This document shows, one piece after another, positions 12,353 to 24,164 of a stretch of 64,000 nt of DNA (position 1 is its first letter; each line of letters starts with the position of its first letter). The stretch is taken from contig NC_059349.1 of assembly GCF_019703515.2 (NCBI RefSeq), forward strand, positions 28,889,744 to 28,953,743. The letters are read 5' to 3'. Below the pieces are notes generated by a model that worked only from the letters and a program-made list of their open reading frames with translations, was not told the DNA's origin and ran no database searches. Position numbers and translations under genes: made by a program. This DNA comes from Myxocyprinus asiaticus (Eukaryota > Chordata > Actinopteri > Cypriniformes > Catostomidae).

Positions 12353-12460
12353 GACCCCTAGTGTCACTACATCGACACAACGTCGAGTGAGTGACAGATA
12401 GGGAATGTCATGGTTACTTGTGTAACCTCCGTTCCCTGATGGAGGGAACGAGACGTTGTG
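12353..12460. repeat. DIRS1 internal complementary region, copy 1
   Basis: Left half (12353-12406) is the reverse complement of a DIRS1 left terminus. Right half (12407-12460, GTCATGGTTACTTGTGTAAC onward) is the reverse complement of this copy's own right end at 12680-12734, with small changes. Confidence 0.85.
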
Positions 12461-12530
12461 TCCCTCCTGCCACAACGCTGAACTACCCACTGAAATGGCC
12501 GGACTTTATATCGGCTCCTCAGCATAAAAC

Positions 12531-12688
12531 CTGAATGAGTGGTTGCATACCAGCTCCTTTTATACCCGTACGTCCAGGGGAGTGGCATGCAAATACCACT
12601 CGCCAATTTCCATTGGCCTTTTATCAAAGACCAGAGGTGTTTTGGGCTCCCAAGAGTGACCCCTAGTGTCACTACATCAACACAACGT
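12531..12688. repeat. DIRS1 right inverted terminal repeat, copy 1
   Basis: CTGAATGAGTGGTTGCATAC through CACAACGT, the reverse complement of the left repeats of copies 2-4. It contains the TATA and octamer motifs in inverted orientation, although the octamer region carries single changes. Confidence 0.85.
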
Positions 12689-12734
12689 CTCGTTCCTTCC
12701 ATCAGGGAATGGAGGTTACACAAGTAACTATGAT

Positions 12735-12935
12735 GTTTACCTGGCTGTAAAGCTCCGGACACAATACATTGTGACAAAAAAAAAAATAGCTATTTAGTGT
12801 TTTGTCATACTACACTGTTACTCATTGGAAAAAGCAGCGTCTCTATTTTCAGAACAGCAAAGCTACTGTCACGCTACTGAAAAATGCCATTAAGATAGTA
12901 GCGTTGCTACTTTTAGTTTGTTATTCACCAACACT
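12735..12935. mobile_element. hAT composite copy 2, right part
   Basis: GTTTACCTGGCTGTAAAG to CACCAACACT matches 6452-6650 of copy 1 closely. It resumes exactly at the GTT that flanks the DIRS1 terminus. About 240 bp of copy 1 (roughly 6214-6451) have no counterpart here. Confidence 0.75.
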
Positions 12936-13720
12936 TTTATGCACTGATGCAAGGTCTTCAAAACATTTTTTTTTACTTAACACTGCGTATTAAAAACGCG
13001 ATGGTTAATATGGTTTATCCAGTCAAGCCAACCACGTTTTGCAAATACAGTGTGCAGCCAGCCATAACGAAAACAGTGGTGCACACTTATTAAGATAATT
13101 ACGGTAACTTGAATGAAGAGCATAGAAACACGCTTTCTGAGCATTCTTTCATTGTGTTGGCCAGCAAGTCTTCATATAATGACAAAATATGATGGATTAT
13201 ATTTTGATTGTGCCATTTTTTTGTAGGTTTGGTAACAGACTACGTTATAACAACCTATAATAATGAATATGCGAGACACTGGAACAACAGCAAGATGCAA
13301 TTCAGCAGCCAAAGACGTCTGTCTGACATACATACAGTCCACAGTAATCCATTTTAGAATTGACTTTTTAGTACTGTAATTTGAAACTTTAAAAAACATG
13401 TCTCGAGACCCCTGCATTCAGTTGTGCTTTGCCCAGCTGTCTTCCAATGAAAAAACGTGTCCTGCTGTACGAGGTTTTTCATTTTGTGCTGTCTGCTCTC
13501 GGAAAGTGTGCCTCTAGAGCAGGAGTTGCACTGCCCCTTGCTGACTGCTACTCGCAAAAAAATGAAGGTGGTGCTTAAAGTTATGGGGCATGATTAATTG
13601 CGTAATCTTTTAACGCATTATTTTTAATATAATTAATCACAGTAAATTAATGTGTTAAATTGACAGCCTTAATTTTAAGTAAACTTACTTCATTTAATAC
13701 CAAAAAGTATTAATAAAAAT
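12936..13720. other. Intronic DNA with a short repeat remnant
   Basis: No gene recognised. Near 13590-13675 a short stretch (ATTAATTGCGTAATC to GACAGCCTTA) resembles the ends of the hAT element that starts at 13721, and is probably a solo fragment. Confidence 0.4.
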
Positions 13721-14633
13721 TAGAGCTGTCAGAATTATTTTTCTTAATCCTCGATTAACGCATTTACCATTAATACAGCATAAACCAGCATAAACAATTG
13801 TTGGGACAGCGGAACCTTGACGCACACACCACAAACACACAACAGCGCAGATGGGACTTGTGATAGAAATCAAGTATTTTCAGCACATTTTAATTACCAC
13901 TGAAGCACACCAAGTCTTAACTATCAATACGCTTTTCCAATGGAGTTCAAAGCGGCGCTGGATGCTGGCGTTGACGCTCTGAGGCGAATCATGAATGCAG
14001 CTTCAGGATTGCTGTAGGAAAATGGATAGTCACAGTTTACCGGCAGATTAATATTGTGGAGGATGAGAGTTTAAGAGATTTTATGGCAATTGCAAAGAAT
14101 ATTAAACCAATGTGGACTAAAGCCATCTTTACACAGCAAAGGTGGCACAGAAGCTGCATCTGAAGTAGCAATTAGGTGTATTTTCACAGAGCAGGAATAA
14201 ATGAATTTACACAGCCGTTGCAAATGCATAAATAATGGTATGAGATGAATATTTTAAAAGTAAAATTATGAATATAGAAATATGAAATGAATTAATATAT
14301 GAATGAATACTCAACTATGGGAACTAATTCTTTCAATAAGTCAACCTCCCAATTAGACTTTGGGAGACGTTTAATGCTACATGAATTGGTGCTATTTTAG
14401 TGCATTTCTGTCTTTATAGTGTGGAAGGCTTTGTTTGGAAAATGTTAATAAAGCATTATATTGTTACATATTTTTTTTTTCTTTCCTAAGATGTAAATAA
14501 ATGCATTTTGACATGAAAATAAGTATATATGGTGTCAAATTTCAGCATTTTCAAAATCTGCGATTAATCATGATTAACTACCAAAAAATATGCGAATAAT
14601 CATGACAAAAATGTTAATAGACTGACAACCCTA
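13721..14633. mobile_element. hAT-type element, 913 bp, perfect 8-bp target duplication (copy A)
   Basis: Ends TAGAGCTGTCAG and CTGACAACCCTA are imperfect inverses. ATAAAAAT flanks both sides (13713-13720 and 14634-14641). The sub-terminal sequence CGATTAACGCATT / AATCATGATTAAC is the ATTAATCG-rich type common in fish hAT families. A shorter inverted relative lies at 24964-25560. No transposase frame is visible. Confidence 0.8.
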
Positions 14634-14641
14634 ATAAAAAT

Positions 14642-15110
14642 TGTTAATTAAAAAAGCACTAGTTTACCCAGTATTTGTGTTTGCTATTTATTTTTATGCT
14701 TACTGGAGTGTTGCAGCATTAGCTTAGCAACATGCTAGTGCCAATGTAATATATATATATATATATATATACTATGGTTACTGTAGTAAAACAATGGTTA
14801 ATTGGTGTAGGGTGTCTTTTGGGCTCTAAATAAACACAAAAACATCACCTGCAGTGATGCCATTATAGTGTATATTAGTATTTAATTAGGGGTGCAAATA
14901 GCATCTAACCCAATTTGCACCTCGTGCAAAGAAAATGCTTTTTGTTGCCATTTACACTTAGTGTAAATAGCATCTATCGCTAGCCTCTGCCTAAAAATAA
15001 TTAAATGTAACTAGACAGGTAATATTTGCAAAGACAGAATTTGATGTTGGCTTGACAAAGCCTTGTCTGAAAGCTTAACACTAATTTAAAAAAAATTAAG
15101 TTTGAAGGTT

Positions 15111-15111
<1 letters not shown>
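14642..15111. other. Intronic DNA with a TA repeat and half of an ~80-bp duplication
   Basis: (TA)n at about 14748-14771. The segment 14660-14742 (ACCCAGTATTTGTGT to GCTAGTGCCAA) recurs with changes at 17066-17140, on the other side of the next hAT element. Confidence 0.55.

Positions 15112-15161
<50 letters not shown>
15112..15161. repeat. (GATA)n microsatellite
   Basis: About twelve TAGA/GATA units end at 15161. The tract continues after the hAT element at 17042-17063, so the element sits inside it. Confidence 0.95.
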
Positions 15162-17041
15162 TAGAGTTGGGGTACTCGAGTTTGGCTCAGAATCGAGTCT
15201 GAGTCACGAGTCCAATTTTAATGGACTTGGACTTGCCACGGACTCGGATGCATTTTTACTCGGACTTGACTCTGGATTTTTTTCAGAGTCAATGACATTT
15301 GTGATGCAATGAAAAAAATAAAAAATAACAAAACAAAAATTAATGAAGATATCTCTGTCTGCATGCAGCTTTATTAGCCCCTGAAGTCGTGGATGTAGCC
15401 AGAGTTGTTTCACTATTTAAGCAAACACACACATACACACATGCACAGGCACACTCAACAATCAACTAATACGCTTGAATGTTACTACAGAGACTACTGT
15501 ATAACATCGACTACCGAGGTGGCTGGCATGACAAAAACATAAAGACAGGTATGTATTCAATGGAATAGAAACTAAATAAGGCAGTTTCACATGACATGGG
15601 ACCTGACAACTGGTAAATTGCTTGTGGCATTTGTGCAGCCAAGGCGGTGCTCACATTGCAGTTTTATCGTTGTTAAAACTTAAAATCAAGAACTTCATTG
15701 AGTCAAGTCACCCACATCATGTCTCTTACAGTTTACTAAAAACAGAATATCGAAATAAAAATACATAAAAATAGTATTGGATATTAAGTATTTTTAGGCG
15801 TAATGTATCTACACATGTAGGCTTCTGTATTCTCTTGTGGTCCACACAGTGTTGTCAGCTTGAAATGGTCCATAATAGCTTGATGAATTGACTGTGTAAA
15901 TTTTTAAATAGTCTGGGGAAAAAATCGTTATTGCTAAAGCAGACAGAAACTCTAAACAGATAAACAGCACAAATTTATTATTGATTTACTATTTTCAAAG
16001 CATTGACGAGCTGCTTAAAATACATTATTTTACAGCATTTGCCCACCATTCACAACATTCAACCATGCACAATAAAATATTAGGATATTTTGGGCAGTGA
16101 AATGTTTTGTTTATGATTTAATTACAGACTATAAAATGAATGTATTATTCGATGACAGAGATTGTGTATGAAGCTAAACTTCATGTTACGAGATGAATTT
16201 AGTTGGTTATGAAATTTTATTTTAAATCAATTATTTATACAATTATTTTTAATATTTTATTTTTATTGTAAACTACCGGGTAACTTATGGACGTCTTTTT
16301 TAGCCTATATCTCTGACACTTCTGAAGGACAATTCTGTTAAATTTATGACTCAAAATTATTATTCTCCATGTTTTTGCGGTTAAAGTAGAGCTCAATTAA
16401 ATTTTCTTTGGTTGGTATTTAAAGATTTCAGACTGATTGCAGACCAACTCGGCTGCCGCTCAAGCAAATATCAATTATTATTTTATTTTTTTATCTTCTG
16501 TGGCAGAAGCTGCGAGACGCACATGGACTCATCAGAGATTTTGGTACACGAGCAGCACGCAGAACTGCCCTGCATTGTGTGGTTCCCACAAATTAACTAG
16601 AAAATCATGTCCGTGACGACATTGCCTTAATATTATCAATGGGCTTTTCCAGTGTTTTTAGATGTAGCATTTGCAGTGAAATCGTGAGACATAACTTCTC
16701 AGCGAGTGCTAATTAATACTGTGTTGACTCATTTGTATGTACTGTATTTTTCAAATCAGTCGGCAGATAGGGAAAAAAGATTTAGAAAGAAATCTCAGTA
16801 TAGACTATTATTTCTTTAGATAGGGATAATTTTATATAAAACTAAATTAAATTGAATTGACAAATTGAAAATGAAGTAGAAATAAAAACTAAATTAAAAT
16901 TCAAAATAATAATAACCTTCAGATTCATTTGGACTTGACTCAGACATGGCCTGTTATGGACTCGGTCTTGAGTCCGACTCGATTGTTTAAAGACTCGGAC
17001 TTGACTCGGACTCAACTAAGGTGGGCTCGAACCCAACACTG
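15162..17041. mobile_element. hAT-type element, 1880 bp, inserted in the GATA tract
   Basis: Starts TAGAGTTGGGGTACTCGAG and ends CGAACCCAACACTG, inverted relatives of the CAGTGTTGGG hAT end. ATAGATAG flanks both sides (15154-15161 and 17042-17049). Sub-terminal repeats of GACTCGGACTTGACT-type run inward from both ends. Two small open frames (15204-15413 minus, 16412-16600 plus) have no transposase motif, so it is called non-autonomous. Confidence 0.75.
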
Positions 17042-17063
17042 ATAGATAGATAGATAGATAGAT
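17042..17063. repeat. (GATA)n microsatellite, right remainder
   Basis: Five GATA units directly after the hAT element, the right part of the tract interrupted at 15161. Confidence 0.9.
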
Positions 17064-18597
17064 GTACCCACTATTTGTGTCATTTATTTTTATACTTACT
17101 GAATTATTGCACCATTATCTTAGCAACATGCTAATGCCAAACTCTATTTAAATCAATTGCGAGTCGAGTCATATGTCACTTATGAGGTTCCATGACATTT
17201 TAAGATGTTGCATGAGAAGGCAGCAGCATGTGTAGGCAGTAGGCAACGAGGCAGACAGAGCTCATCTGTCTGTTGCACTGATAGCTCAGACTCTGCCCCT
17301 AATTAAGATCGACAGGGACCTGTGAGAAAAACCATCCTCTCAAAACAGCACAGTTTGGGGCCCGCATTACCAGACTCCCTTCTCGTGTGTTGATTGATCA
17401 CTGTCTTTAATTATTTATCATGGGAATGTGAGCACAGCTTTCTTGTTAACAGCTCTAACGGATGTGAAATAGTCATTCCTGTGGTTTTGCCGTCTCGTGT
17501 GAACATAGACTCTCCAGTGCTGCAACCCCCACCCTTCTCTCCATCCGAACTACAGGAGTTGGATTAGACCAGTGCTCTGCCTGATCTGAGCAACGCAGTT
17601 ATTTTTGGCAAAGAGAGTCCAGCCCCAAGGGCTCAAGACTGCTCACTTATGGTTGAGGGGAGGAGGATGATGGCTTCAGAGGAGGAGAGATCTTTCTTTC
17701 TCTCCTCTTTCCCTCCTTTTATCTTTTTTCGAAGTAATGAATCAACAAGCTTCCTGCCTGCTGTTGCTGTACTTATCAAAGCAACAGTCAACCAAATCTG
17801 CCAGACAGTGAACGATAACACAAGAACATATCAGCTTTGAGTGTTGTTTGTCTTTTTCTATTTTGTTGTTTCCAGCTCACCTAACGACATACAAAATAGC
17901 TTCTCCATTAACTGAGTTACATTACAACGTCTGAGTCACGCTATGAACCCCAAAGCTTGATAATGGCTCATGAAATATTTGAAACAGAGAAAACTGATGG
18001 AGGGATACAGCAAACTGTTGTGGTATACAAATGTGGTTTTATCAGTGTTTGCATAAAGTAATTTAAAGAATTTCAGGAGTGCATCTCACATAATGACAGC
18101 TGATGCGAAGCACTCAGCATTGAATTGAGTTAGACCTTCTACTCATTATTTCATGGTCTTCAGTAGAGGAATAGAGAGAGAGGTCAGGTAAGCCTTGGGT
18201 GCTCTGATACATTAATAGCCACAGGTCACACTCGCAAGAGTGACATCAACTTTTCAGTCTCTGCTTGCCTGAGTGCAAGGTGTCCCCTCTTCCAGGAGTG
18301 CTTCCCCTATGGTGTCCAACAGTGCAAGCGGACTGCAGTCAGTAATACTTATTAGGCCCCTTAAGGCGATGTAGTGTGCTCTTGCATCACCCAGAATAAA
18401 TCACATTTTATTTTGCAGATAATGTCGGCACTGTGAAAATGCAGGGACAGACAGGTGTCATAAAGTACAAACACCTTGTGTCGCGCAGTGGCATAAATGT
18501 CAACAGCCAGATAGATCTGGGTAATGCCAGTATATCTTGATTAGTCTTCAATGCCCAGGGCTATTGGCAGTGGCTGAGATATGTGGAGATGCATGAG
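17064..18597. other. Intronic DNA, no gene recognised
   Basis: Begins with the second half of the ~80-bp duplication (17066-17140). The rest has no family motif or repeat end that I recognise. Confidence 0.45.

Positions 18598-18640
<43 letters not shown>
18598..18640. repeat. (GA)n microsatellite
   Basis: GAGAGACAGAGAGAGA-type run of about 40 bases. Confidence 0.9.
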
Positions 18641-18645
<5 letters not shown>

Positions 18646-19232
18646 GGGCAGTGCATAATCTAGTACTGGCTCATTTTTAAGAGGTCGATGAGAACGAGGC
18701 CCCCACAAAATATCCCACTTGTTGTTTAATTGATTCTGTATGACAGATTGTTTTCTCAATCCAATTACTGCAAATTGAGGATAATGTTAAATTGATCTGC
18801 TGCTCCCGTTGAACATCCATCTTGTGTCAAAACTGCAGTCAGGCTAAATCAAGCCTTAAAGTGGGTGCAGTCTGTAACAGTTAAGACTCTGCATTAGACC
18901 TATATAACTCTTAGTAATTGCATAACAGTGGCTTGAAAAATCAAACTCCCGTGTCTTTAAAGAGCTGTTTGGATTGGTGAATTGCAAGCGACTTAATGTC
19001 TTCTCGAATAAAGCAATGCTTCACAGAGAATTAGCTTTAAGCAATATAAATGTTTCTGCATTAAACTTGAGCTTTGAGCTTTTGAGGCACACTTGTAAGC
19101 ATTGACACGTTGAAACAATGCTGTGTCTTTGTGGGTATCTTTTTTCTAGTAAAAATATCAAAATATCAAAATATCCTTAAAACAAGATAAATTTACCTGA
19201 TAAGCAACACTACCGTACATAATACTGTATAT
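18641..19232. other. Intronic DNA, nothing recognised
   Basis: No coding motif or repeat end seen. An ATATCAAA triplication lies near 19153-19175. Confidence 0.45.
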
Positions 19233-20376
19233 TTAAGGGATAGTTCACCCAAAAATGAAAATTCTCTCATCATTTACTCACCCTCATGCCATCACAGATG
19301 TGTATGACTTTCTTTCTTCTGCTGAACACAAACTTTAAGATTTTTATTAGAATATTTCAGCCCTTGTTGGTCCCCACAATGCAAGTGAATAGTTACCAAA
19401 TTTTTGAAGCTACAAAAGGACATAAAGGCAGCAGAAAAGTGGCTTTTTCTGTGGCACTGTTGATGGTGTGGCATGCCAAATACAAATTCAGAATAGTCCC
19501 ATGCACAATATTTACAATGTACAGGCCATTTGTAAATTTATGTTTATTGCATCTGAAATCGATGCCTTTTGATTCATGAATGTATGAAAAATAGAGTAAT
19601 GTTATTTACATTATTATGCTGTTTTTACAAATACTAGTTTTCTTCCTTTTAGGAAAAGCTGTTGATATAAAGCATTCACAATTAGTCAAAAAGAGGTTTA
19701 CAGAGGCGTGAAACATAAAAGCTCTCCAACAGAGAAAAACTCATGTTAGGGCATAAAGGTGAGGGATACTTTTGTAATACTTTTGACAATATAATGGGAG
19801 AAAGACAGCAATTAAAGGTAAACAGTAGAGGAAAATAAAGCTGTAAATTTTTCCAGGTTGCCCACAGTAAAATAGGTTGGGATCAAATTGACCCCAAATA
19901 TCATCGATGTGGTCAAAATGTGTACAGGGATCTTGAAAACTTTGAAACATGTAAAGTCCATTTTTATGTGTTCTTCTAATAAATTTAGGAAAAGTCAGAA
20001 AGATTCAACTGTTTCTAAAAAGTTTAGCATGTTTTTAAGAGATGGCAAAGTTGCTGTGGGATCAATTTGACCCCAAATGTTACAGGAGCGTTAAATATGA
20101 TCTGTTTCTCACCCACATCTATTATATTACTTCTGAAGATATAGATTTACCAATGGAGTCTTATGGATTAATGTTATGCTGCCTTTATGTGCATTTTGGA
20201 GCTTAAAAATGTTGGTACCCATTCACTTCCATCGTGAGGACCTACAGAGCTGAAATATTCTTCTAAAGGTTTTGTTTGTATTCAGCAGAAGACAGAAAGT
20301 CATACACATCTGGGATGGCATGAGGGTGATTAAATGATGAGAGAATTTAAATTTTTGGGGTAAACTATCCCTTTAA
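19233..20376. mobile_element. TTAA-flanked MITE (type A) with an internal insertion
   Basis: TTAAGGGATAGTTCACCC at the left and GTAAACTATCCCTTTAA at the right are inverted ends with TTAA at each border. The sub-terminal CATTTACTCACCCTCATGCC and its inverse follow. Compared with the 572-bp relative at 36490-37061, about 500 extra bases sit between roughly 19441 and 20092, where similarity resumes. The insert carries two copies of GGGATCAATTTGACCCCAAA (about 19878 and 20059, the first with one change). TTAA targets suggest a piggyBac or Kolobok type transposase in trans. Confidence 0.75.
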
Positions 20377-20551
20377 GGCTTCATTTCAGACAATGCATCT
20401 TGAATACGTAGGCCTATATTTTATCTTTTGGCACTGTCCGTTTTTTAAAAACTTATTTTCAATAGTCTTTGTTTAAAACAAGAGAAAGATCTGCCACTGC
20501 CAACAGACAAAAATTATCTTATATTCAACATACATTCTCTTAAAACAAGCC

Positions 20552-20851
20552 TTAAAGGGATAGTTCTCCTAAAAGGAAAATGCTGTCATTATTTACACAC
20601 ATCATGTTGTTCTAAACCCAAACAACTTTCTTTCTTCACTGGAGCACAAAAGGAGATGTTAGGGAGAATGTTAGTCTCAGACACATTTCAATTTTATTTT
20701 ATGGAAAAAAGATGCAATAAAAGTCTAACGTCTAACATCTGCCTAACATCTCTGTATATGTGTGAAGAAAGAAAGTCATACAGGTTTGGAACGACATGAT
20801 GATGAGTAAATGATGACAGAAGTTTCATTTTGGGGTAAACTGTCCCTTTAA
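20552..20851. mobile_element. TTAA-flanked MITE (type B), 300 bp
   Basis: TTAAAGGGATAGTTCTCC at the left and GTAAACTGTCCCTTTAA at the right. The interior has CTTTCTTCACTGGAGCAC and its inverse TGTGTGAAGAAAGAAAG. The ends are shared with type A, the interior differs. Related pieces are at 37845, 44790 and 57860. Confidence 0.75.
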
Positions 20852-23105
20852 CTACACAGTTTTAATTATGAGTTGAATTTATCTTGTTTTAATTATTCTT
20901 ATTGGAAAATTATTTTTGCAGTAAACTGCATAAATATATGCATACTGTATGTACACTGTTGGGCATCTGCAGTTTATAAATGTTTTTTTTTTTTACTTGT
21001 TTCCTGAATAGAAATAATGAGCCACAGATTCCTTGGCACCAGACATTCCCATAGGCACCATAAACTACCATATAACAATGTTGCGCTTGAATGTAAGGTC
21101 GAAGTTGGCTTTGGTTTTGTTTATATCATTGTCGATGTGTGTGTGTGTTTGTGTGTGTACTCTGTGATTATGACTGCACACGTGCAGCCGCTGCCTCGCT
21201 GGCCCACTCGCCCAGCTTGTCTGACTTGCGAAACGACACTAGGCCCGAGGATGAAGTATGAGGCTTTGACACCATATTTCACATTCGCTGTGGCAGGCCT
21301 GAAGGATGGATCATTAGACGTTTGCCTCCCTTTTCCCCCTACTCTATCATTCTCTCACTCTTTCTCTTTCTCTTCAGCCTGCTCCTACTTGCACCTCTTC
21401 TTTCTCTCTCCTTCACTTCATCAGCTCTCTTTCCCTCCCCCTCGAGCTTGGTATTGGCAGCCAAAAATACATATGCAGTATCTACATTAAGAGAGATAGA
21501 CTCCCGTGGGAGGAGTGTGTTGTGTCTGTATACTGTAAGTTCCAGTGCATTCATTGGTCTGAGCGGTGCAACACAGTTTTTTTTTTTTTTTCCGCATTTT
21601 ACACGGCACAAAAAACTTTTTTGTGCATGTGGTTTATGTTCTTTATTTCTCAGCACGTGTCCTCCTTTTTCTCATTTTACATTGACTCAGTTTCTCCTCT
21701 TTCACAAAATAAAAAAATTGTGTATTCTTTGATCCCTGATTTGCATCTCTGAGACACGAGTCTTTGTGTGACAGTGCTGCCTTGCCTCTTGTTGATAGTT
21801 TTGATGTGTGCACATGGGGTCTGCGCTTTCAGGGCAGGGTGATATTTATTGACTGACACATAATCCAGTCTTATTTTATGCATCTAATAGGCATATGCTG
21901 CACTCATTAAAAGGATTTAATGCTGGCCTTTCTAGAATAAGTTGCTTGCATGCAAGTGGCCATTAAAGCCCCATATTTACAGCACATATACTGCTTTAAA
22001 TCTTTGTGTGCTTGCATGTATGTTTGCTTGTGTTCACACATGACAGAGCTAAGAGTGAGAAAACAAAAGTGCTGCCATATGCTTAATTCTCAGTGGTGCA
22101 TGTGTTTGTGTGCGCAGATAATAAGCATTGTAAACAGAAACACATAGTAGGATGAGATTAAATCAAGACTGTAACTCCTTCAACACCTGCTCCCAAGAGC
22201 ACCTCCCATGATGAAACACCTAATTCTCGGGATTTGTCAGCAGCGTTATTAAAACCACTACAGCCCAATGTGATGAACTTTTTGATAAAACTAATGTACC
22301 AGATCTGGCCTAATTGAACTGCAAAGATAATTCAGGTTATCTATCATGTTGAACGTAGAAGTATCAGGCCTTATAGAGACGTTCTATATGGTGTAAAACA
22401 GTGGGAAAGTAATATATTGGTGCAGTGTCTTAAATACAGAAGAGATATTGTCACAGCTGTGCTCTATATCTGATGCGACACATCTTATTTCTTCTCTTAT
22501 CTTGCAAAGTAAATAGACTGCTTGAGATGTGCAGATGCGTTTTTTGTTGTTGTTTTTTTGTTTTGTTTTTTGCTGAAAGAGTGAAGCCATCTTACCCGGT
22601 GCTTGATATCCCTTGCCATTGTTTTTTTATTGTGTGAAGGGCATACATATGTAATGAAGCAATTTAGGAAATTCTCCAGTTGTATCATACAGAAGGACTT
22701 TTTGTTGTTTATATTGTTAGCATATTGTTTAATTACCATTCACTAGACTCCACCCCTCCCTTAGTTACTGTTGCTTACTCAGACCAGCTTTATAGTATGT
22801 CTCATAGAAATGAATGGGAGAGTGCAGTGAACGTTGTGATTTTGAGTAAAATGTGGTCATAAATTGAATGGATGTTATTCTTACGTGAGCTGGAATATTG
22901 AAAAGCATTTTTATTTGCTGTTTTTCTTTAATGATATTGTTAAATTATGATGTAATATGCAAAAACTCAGGTGACTGAGAATCAGAATCGAGGTAAACAC
23001 TTATCAGTCAAAAAAGAAAAGAGAAAGGCCTTACTTCATAGCATTTAAGGGTGATTCTTACGAAACCTGTCAAGAAAATATTCTGGTAATATTATGGTAC
23101 CCCAA
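20852..23105. other. Intronic DNA, no gene recognised
   Basis: A short TG-rich stretch lies at 21135-21165, a poly(T) at about 21579-21591 and a pyrimidine-rich region at 21320-21440. The reading frames crossing them (for example 21017-21490) are low-complexity and show no family motif. Confidence 0.45.
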
Positions 23106-23110
23106 ATCAA

Positions 23111-23111
23111 T

Positions 23112-23154
<43 letters not shown>

Positions 23155-23155
23155 T
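23111..23155. repeat. Poly(A) followed by (TA)n
   Basis: About 27 A then eight TA units, directly abutting the Tc1 left end, which targets TA. Confidence 0.9.
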
Positions 23156-23156
23156 G

Positions 23157-24164
23157 CAGTAGTGGCCAAAAATATTGGCATCCATGGAAAATATGAGCAA
23201 AGAAGTCTGTGAAAAAAAATCTACATTGTTTATCCTTTTGATCTTTCATTCAAAAGATTTACAAAAACCTAACCTTTAATTGAAGTAAAACAATTGAAAC
23301 GGGGTAAATATCTCATTATTTAATAAATATTTTTCTCCAAAATGCATTGGCCATAATTACTGGCACCCTTTTATTCAATACTTTTTGCAATCTCCCTTTG
23401 CCAAGATAACAGCTCTGAGTCTTCTCTTATAATGCCTAATGAGGTTGGAGAACACCTGGCAAGGGATCTGAGACCATTCCTCCATACAGAATCTCTACAG
23501 ATCGTTCAAATTCAGAGGTCCATGTTGGTGGACTCTCCTCTTCAGTTCACCCCACAAATTTTCTATGGGGTTCAGGTCAGGGGACTGGGATGGCCATGGC
23601 AGAACCTTGATTTTGTGGTCAGTGAACCATTTTTGTGTTGATTTTGATGTTTGTTTTGGATCATTGTCCTGCATGTCCATCATGAGTCCATGATGCCATG
23701 TATCCAAACAAAATGTCCAGGACTCTGGCAGAAAAACAACCCCACAACATTAAAGATCCAGCACCATATTTAACCGTGGGCATTGGGTACTTCTTCATCT
23801 CTGTGTGCGCCAAACCCATCTCTGGTGGTTGCTGCCAAAAAGCTCTTTTTAAGTTTCATCTGTCTACAGAACATGGTCGTATTTGAAGTTCCAGTAGTGT
23901 CTGGCAAACTGAAGACGTTTGAGTTTGTTATTGGATGAGAGCAGAGGCTTTTTTCTTGAAACCCTCCCTTTTTATTTATTTTTAGACTTTCTGACCCCAA
24001 GACCCAACTAATTTCTGCAATTCTCCAGCTGTGTTCCTTGGAGATTTTTTGGCCACTTGAACCATTCTCCTCACTGTGCATGGAGACAATATAGACACAC
24101 GTCCATTTCCAGGCCGATTCTTAAGCTCTCCAGTTGATTGGAACTTGTTAATTATTGCGCTGAT
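23157..24164 (-). mobile_element. Tc1-like DNA transposon, truncated (copy 1)
   Basis: Left end CAGTAGTGGCCAAAAATATT is the terminal repeat also found at 37930 and, inverted, at 44774. The transposase lies on the minus strand. The sequence stops at about 24164 (ATTGCGCTGAT) before the 5' terminal repeat and runs into AT-rich simple sequence. This copy has no DIRS1 insertion and so shows the empty form of the site occupied at 38637-43964. Confidence 0.85.
23495..24081 (-). pseudogene. Tc1-type transposase, broken
   Basis: Minus-strand frames give an internal region (GTSNTTMFCRQMKLKKSF, ATTRDGFGAHRDEE) and the C-terminal catalytic part DNDPKQTS, then [17 protein letters not shown], where the second Asp and the Glu of the DDE triad lie. 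A frameshift between about 23770 and 23707 breaks the frame, and the N-terminal helix-turn-helix part is lost with the truncated end. Cut-and-paste transposition at TA is the family role. Confidence 0.8.

Larger units (their letters stand above)
10060..12734 (+). mobile_element. DIRS1-type retrotransposon, 3' fragment (copy 1)
   Basis: Starts inside the RNase H domain (SKTGWGA) directly after the LINE fragment. It runs through the recombinase, the 3' untranslated part, the internal complementary region (12353-12460) and the right inverted terminal repeat (12531-12688) to the terminus CTATGAT before GTT at 12735. The gag, RT and left terminal repeat are missing. The right terminus lies in the hAT composite at the position equivalent to 6452, which gives the empty site. 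Sequence is about as close to copies 2 and 3 as they are to each other. Confidence 0.88.

Noticed and set aside
15112..15161. CRISPR-like array
   Set aside because: A simple tetranucleotide repeat without spacers, in vertebrate DNA.
21017..21490. 157-codon open frame as a gene
   Set aside because: Pyrimidine-rich low-complexity sequence with no recognised domain, splice context or similarity.
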